A stretch of DNA of 64,000 nucleotides, from assembly GCF_903819165.1 (NCBI RefSeq), contig NZ_CAIJCS010000019.1, forward strand, positions 1-64,000, read 5' to 3'. The stretch is from Aedoeadaptatus nemausensis. Lineage in GTDB: Bacteria > Bacillota > Clostridia > Tissierellales > Peptoniphilaceae. Both the position numbers and the translations under genes were made by a program. Positions within the stretch are counted from its first letter, which is position 1, and each line of letters starts with the position of its first letter. The notes beneath the pieces were generated by a model. The model searched no databases and had not been told where the DNA came from. It saw nothing but the letters and a program-made list of their open reading frames with translations. Positions 61,982 to 64,000 of the stretch are shown piece after piece.

Positions 61982-63707
61982 GATCTCCCTCCTCTCGATA
62001 GGCTTCCAAGGCGACTTGTTGCGCCCAAAGTGATTCGTAAATTCCATTCATCGCCACCAATTGATCGTGGGTTCCTTTTTCTTTCAGTTTGCCGCGATCC
62101 AATACATAAATAACATGGGCCTCTTTAATATTGGCCAGGCGATGGCTGATAAACAACACGAGTTTTTCGTCTGCCAATTTATAAAGTTCCGACACGATAT
62201 GCTCTTCGCTTTCCACGTCAATATTCGATGTTACTTCGTCGAAAATGTATACGTCGCTGTCTTTTAAAAGAGCCATGGCGAGACTTAAACGTTGCCGTTG
62301 GCCGCCGCTTAAATTTGTGCCGCCGCTTTCGATAACTGTGTGAAGGCCGTCGGCGATTTCAAAGAAATCTTTTAAATTTACCTGCTCTAACACCGCCCAC
62401 ATACGCTCTTCCGTAGCCCCCGGCTTTGCAAAATCCAAAAGCTCTTTTACCGTGCCGCTCATTAAATAACTTCCCGCACCTAAATAGGTGACGCGATCCA
62501 ATAAGCCGGCTTCTCGAATATCCGAAAGTTCCGTGTCGAAAAATTTCAAACTGCCTTCATAATGTTTTACCTGCTTCGATAAAATCGCCGCCAAGGTGGA
62601 TTTCCCGGAGCCGGAAGGCCCGACGATGCCGATAAGGCCCTTGCCCTTGTGCTCAAAAGAAAGATCCTGTAGGGCATTTTTTTCGTCGTCGTAGGAAAAG
62701 CTTAAGCTCTTGGCAAAAATGCCTACTTCTTTTCCTTCCACATCCCGGGTGCCGTCTGCGTCATCGGGGAGATCCAGAAGATCAAACATCTTATCTGCCG
62801 CCGCCATGCCGTTCATGGCCACGTGGAAAAAGGATCCCAATTGGCGCATAGGCAAAAAATAATCGGCAGATAAAAACAGAATAAAGAGGGCGCCGTATAG
62901 ACTCAGACTTCCTTCACGAACACCGCCGATACATGCGGCGAGGGCAATGGCCGCGCCGCCGTAAGCTACTAAATCCATTATAATAATGGAATTCAGCTGC
63001 ATAGTTAACACGCGCATAGTGGCGATGCGGAAAGCTTCCGCCGAGCGATTCATAGCGTCGTGGCGATGGCCGTCGGCTTTATAAATTTTAAGAGTGGTTA
63101 AACCTTGGAGATTTTCTAAAAACTGATCCCCTACTTCCGTGTAGCTGCCCCAATACTTTGCGAAAATACGCTTTGCAAATTTTTGCACCATGGCGATGGC
63201 CAGGGGAATGAGGGGCACGCCGATCAAAAGAATAATCGCCACCTTCAAGGAGAAATAGGCGATCACCCCAAACAAAATCAAAGGCGCCATCATGCTGTAG
63301 AAAAATTGAGGAAGATAAGCAGAGAAATAAATCTCCAATTGATCGACCCCTTCCGTCATAATCTGCACAGCTTCCGCCGTCTTAATTTTTTCCCGATACG
63401 CCGTTCCAAAGCCCATAAGCTTTTTGAAAATTCGCTTCCGCAACAGACGTTTAACGTCTACGGATGCCTCGTAAGCGATGGCGTGGCGTTTTCTATAGAA
63501 GAAAAACCGGAGAATGAGGATCAAAAGAATACCTGCGCATAGAGGTAGTACATGTTCCCCATTAAAAGATAGAAACTGCCTGAGAAGGGCAATTAACAGT
63601 GCCGTCGAGCCGATGCTCATCAATAGATCCAACAGCTGAAGACCTACCGCCTTTTGAATGTAGATCGTCGACTGGGGAACCTCCCGTATTAATCGTTTAT
63701 TAATCAA
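61974..63707 (-). CDS. cydD: CydD-type ABC transporter half-molecule
   Basis: A 577-residue protein with six transmembrane helices followed by an ATPase domain: Walker A IVGPSGSGKSTLAAILSKQ, signature TNLSGGQRQRLSLAMALLKD and Walker B VYIFDEVTSNID, where Val replaces the usual Ala after the catalytic glutamate. The pairing with the next gene resembles thiol-exporting CydDC. A generic heterodimeric exporter is the alternative. The start at 63707 follows a terminator for the upstream gene. Confidence 0.8.
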   Translation of the reverse strand: MINKRLIREVPQSTIYIQKAVGLQLLDLLMSIGSTALLIALLRQFLSFNGEHVLPLCAGILLILILRFFFYRKRHAIAYEASVDVKRLLRKRIFKKLMGFGTAYREKIKTAEAVQIMTEGVDQLEIYFSAYLPQFFYSMMAPLILFGVIAYFSLKVAIILLIGVPLIPLAIAMVQKFAKRIFAKYWGSYTEVGDQFLENLQGLTTLKIYKADGHRHDAMNRSAEAFRIATMRVLTMQLNSIIIMDLVAYGGAAIALAACIGGVREGSLSLYGALFILFLSADYFLPMRQLGSFFHVAMNGMAAADKMFDLLDLPDDADGTRDVEGKEVGIFAKSLSFSYDDEKNALQDLSFEHKGKGLIGIVGPSGSGKSTLAAILSKQVKHYEGSLKFFDTELSDIREAGLLDRVTYLGAGSYLMSGTVKELLDFAKPGATEERMWAVLEQVNLKDFFEIADGLHTVIESGGTNLSGGQRQRLSLAMALLKDSDVYIFDEVTSNIDVESEEHIVSELYKLADEKLVLFISHRLANIKEAHVIYVLDRGKLKEKGTHDQLVAMNGIYESLWAQQVALEAYREEGDHA

Positions 63708-63733
63708 AGAGTACCTGCTTTCTTACGAAAGGA

Positions 63734-63753
63734 AAAGGCCGGCAAACCGGCCC
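63734..63753 (-). terminator. Terminator of the stalk-domain protein gene
   Basis: GGCCGG-CAAA-CCGGCC followed on the minus strand by TTTTCC. It separates the partial gene from cydD. Confidence 0.7.
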
Positions 63754-63757
63754 ATTC

Positions 63758-64000
63758 TTATTTATTTATAATCACTTGGCGATTGGCTCCGTCCCAATTA
63801 ACTTTTGCGCCGGAAATTTCGCCGATGGCGCGAATGGGCACCATAGTGCGTTCGTTGCGAATCATGGCAGGCACGTCGATTGCCTTGGAAGAGCCGTCAT
63901 GTTTAAGAATTACTTTTTTGCCGATGGGGAGCTTCATGACATTCTTTCCTTCGCCTACGATGGCCGTGCGAGTTTTGCCGTCCCAATCTACTTTAAGTCC
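63758..64000 (-). CDS. Copper-amine-oxidase stalk-domain protein, C-terminal fragment
   Basis: The last 80 residues of a protein that starts outside the window. They hold one and a half stalk-domain repeats: GLKVDWDGKTRTAIVGEGKN, then VPAMIRNERTMVPIRAIGE and SGAKVNWDGANRQVII to the end. This domain occurs in secreted, wall-associated proteins of Firmicutes, often with peptidase or hydrolase domains. Its N-terminal partner, and so its function, cannot be seen here. Confidence 0.85.
   Translation of the reverse strand, partial: GLKVDWDGKTRTAIVGEGKNVMKLPIGKKVILKHDGSSKAIDVPAMIRNERTMVPIRAIGEISGAKVNWDGANRQVIINK

Overview
This window looks like a chromosomal stretch of an anaerobic, low-to-mid GC Gram-positive bacterium (Firmicutes). 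A member of the Peptoniphilaceae/Tissierellia is my best guess, by inference only. Supporting signs are Firmicutes-type RpoB, RpoC and EF-G, an S-layer-homology protein, ECF-type vitamin transporters, an FMN riboswitch, strong AGGAGG ribosome binding sites, two rubredoxins, an AhpCF peroxidase system, and oxygen-independent NAD synthesis using aspartate dehydrogenase (NadX) instead of NadB. I see no rRNA, tRNA or CRISPR array.

Layout. 1-11.3 kb: the str and beta-subunit cluster on the minus strand (rpoB-rpoC, then rpsL-rpsG-fusA-tuf), interrupted by bioY. 11.5-23.1 kb: mixed housekeeping genes: VanW-domain protein, nth, queG, rodA, rplY/ctc, ribU under an FMN riboswitch, purC, an L,D-transpeptidase, an IclR regulator, a purine permease and azlCD. 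23.4-24.5 kb: rplJ-rplL with an L10 leader and a strong promoter. 24.5-31.3 kb: HI0933-type flavoprotein, pepT, an SLH protein, an old-yellow-enzyme homologue, a rubredoxin too short for routine ORF calling, a CodA-like deaminase and a rhodanese. 31.4-34.5 kb: nadA-nadC-niaR-nadX behind a palindrome that overlaps the promoter. 34.6-41.9 kb: acyl-CoA dehydrogenase, bioB, a UvrA2-like ATPase, glutathione peroxidase and ahpC-ahpF.

42.0-54.0 kb is an AT-rich accessory island made of two modules in tandem. Module A (42.1-46.4 kb) is a lantibiotic/cationic-peptide resistance unit: an ABC transporter with MutE- and MutG-type permeases plus a two-component system. Module B (46.6-53.6 kb) has a TetR regulator, two half-size ABC exporters, an ECF S component, EcfT and a double-domain EcfA. 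Module B is bounded by direct repeats of about 100 bp, each holding a terminator hairpin and the 3' end of the 23S rRNA uracil methyltransferase gene rlmCD. A more divergent third copy lies at the outer edge of module A. No integrase or relaxase is visible. The arrangement resembles tandem deletion derivatives (CIME-like) of integrative elements that target the 3' end of rlmCD/rumA, and this is the main discovery candidate.

54.0-64 kb returns to core genes: rlmCD, a CvfB-like S1 protein, two small unknown proteins, a YbaK-type deacylase, typA/bipA, an RsbW-like anti-sigma kinase, a second rubredoxin, a CydDC-type exporter pair and the C-terminal end of a copper-amine-oxidase-stalk-domain protein that runs off the window.
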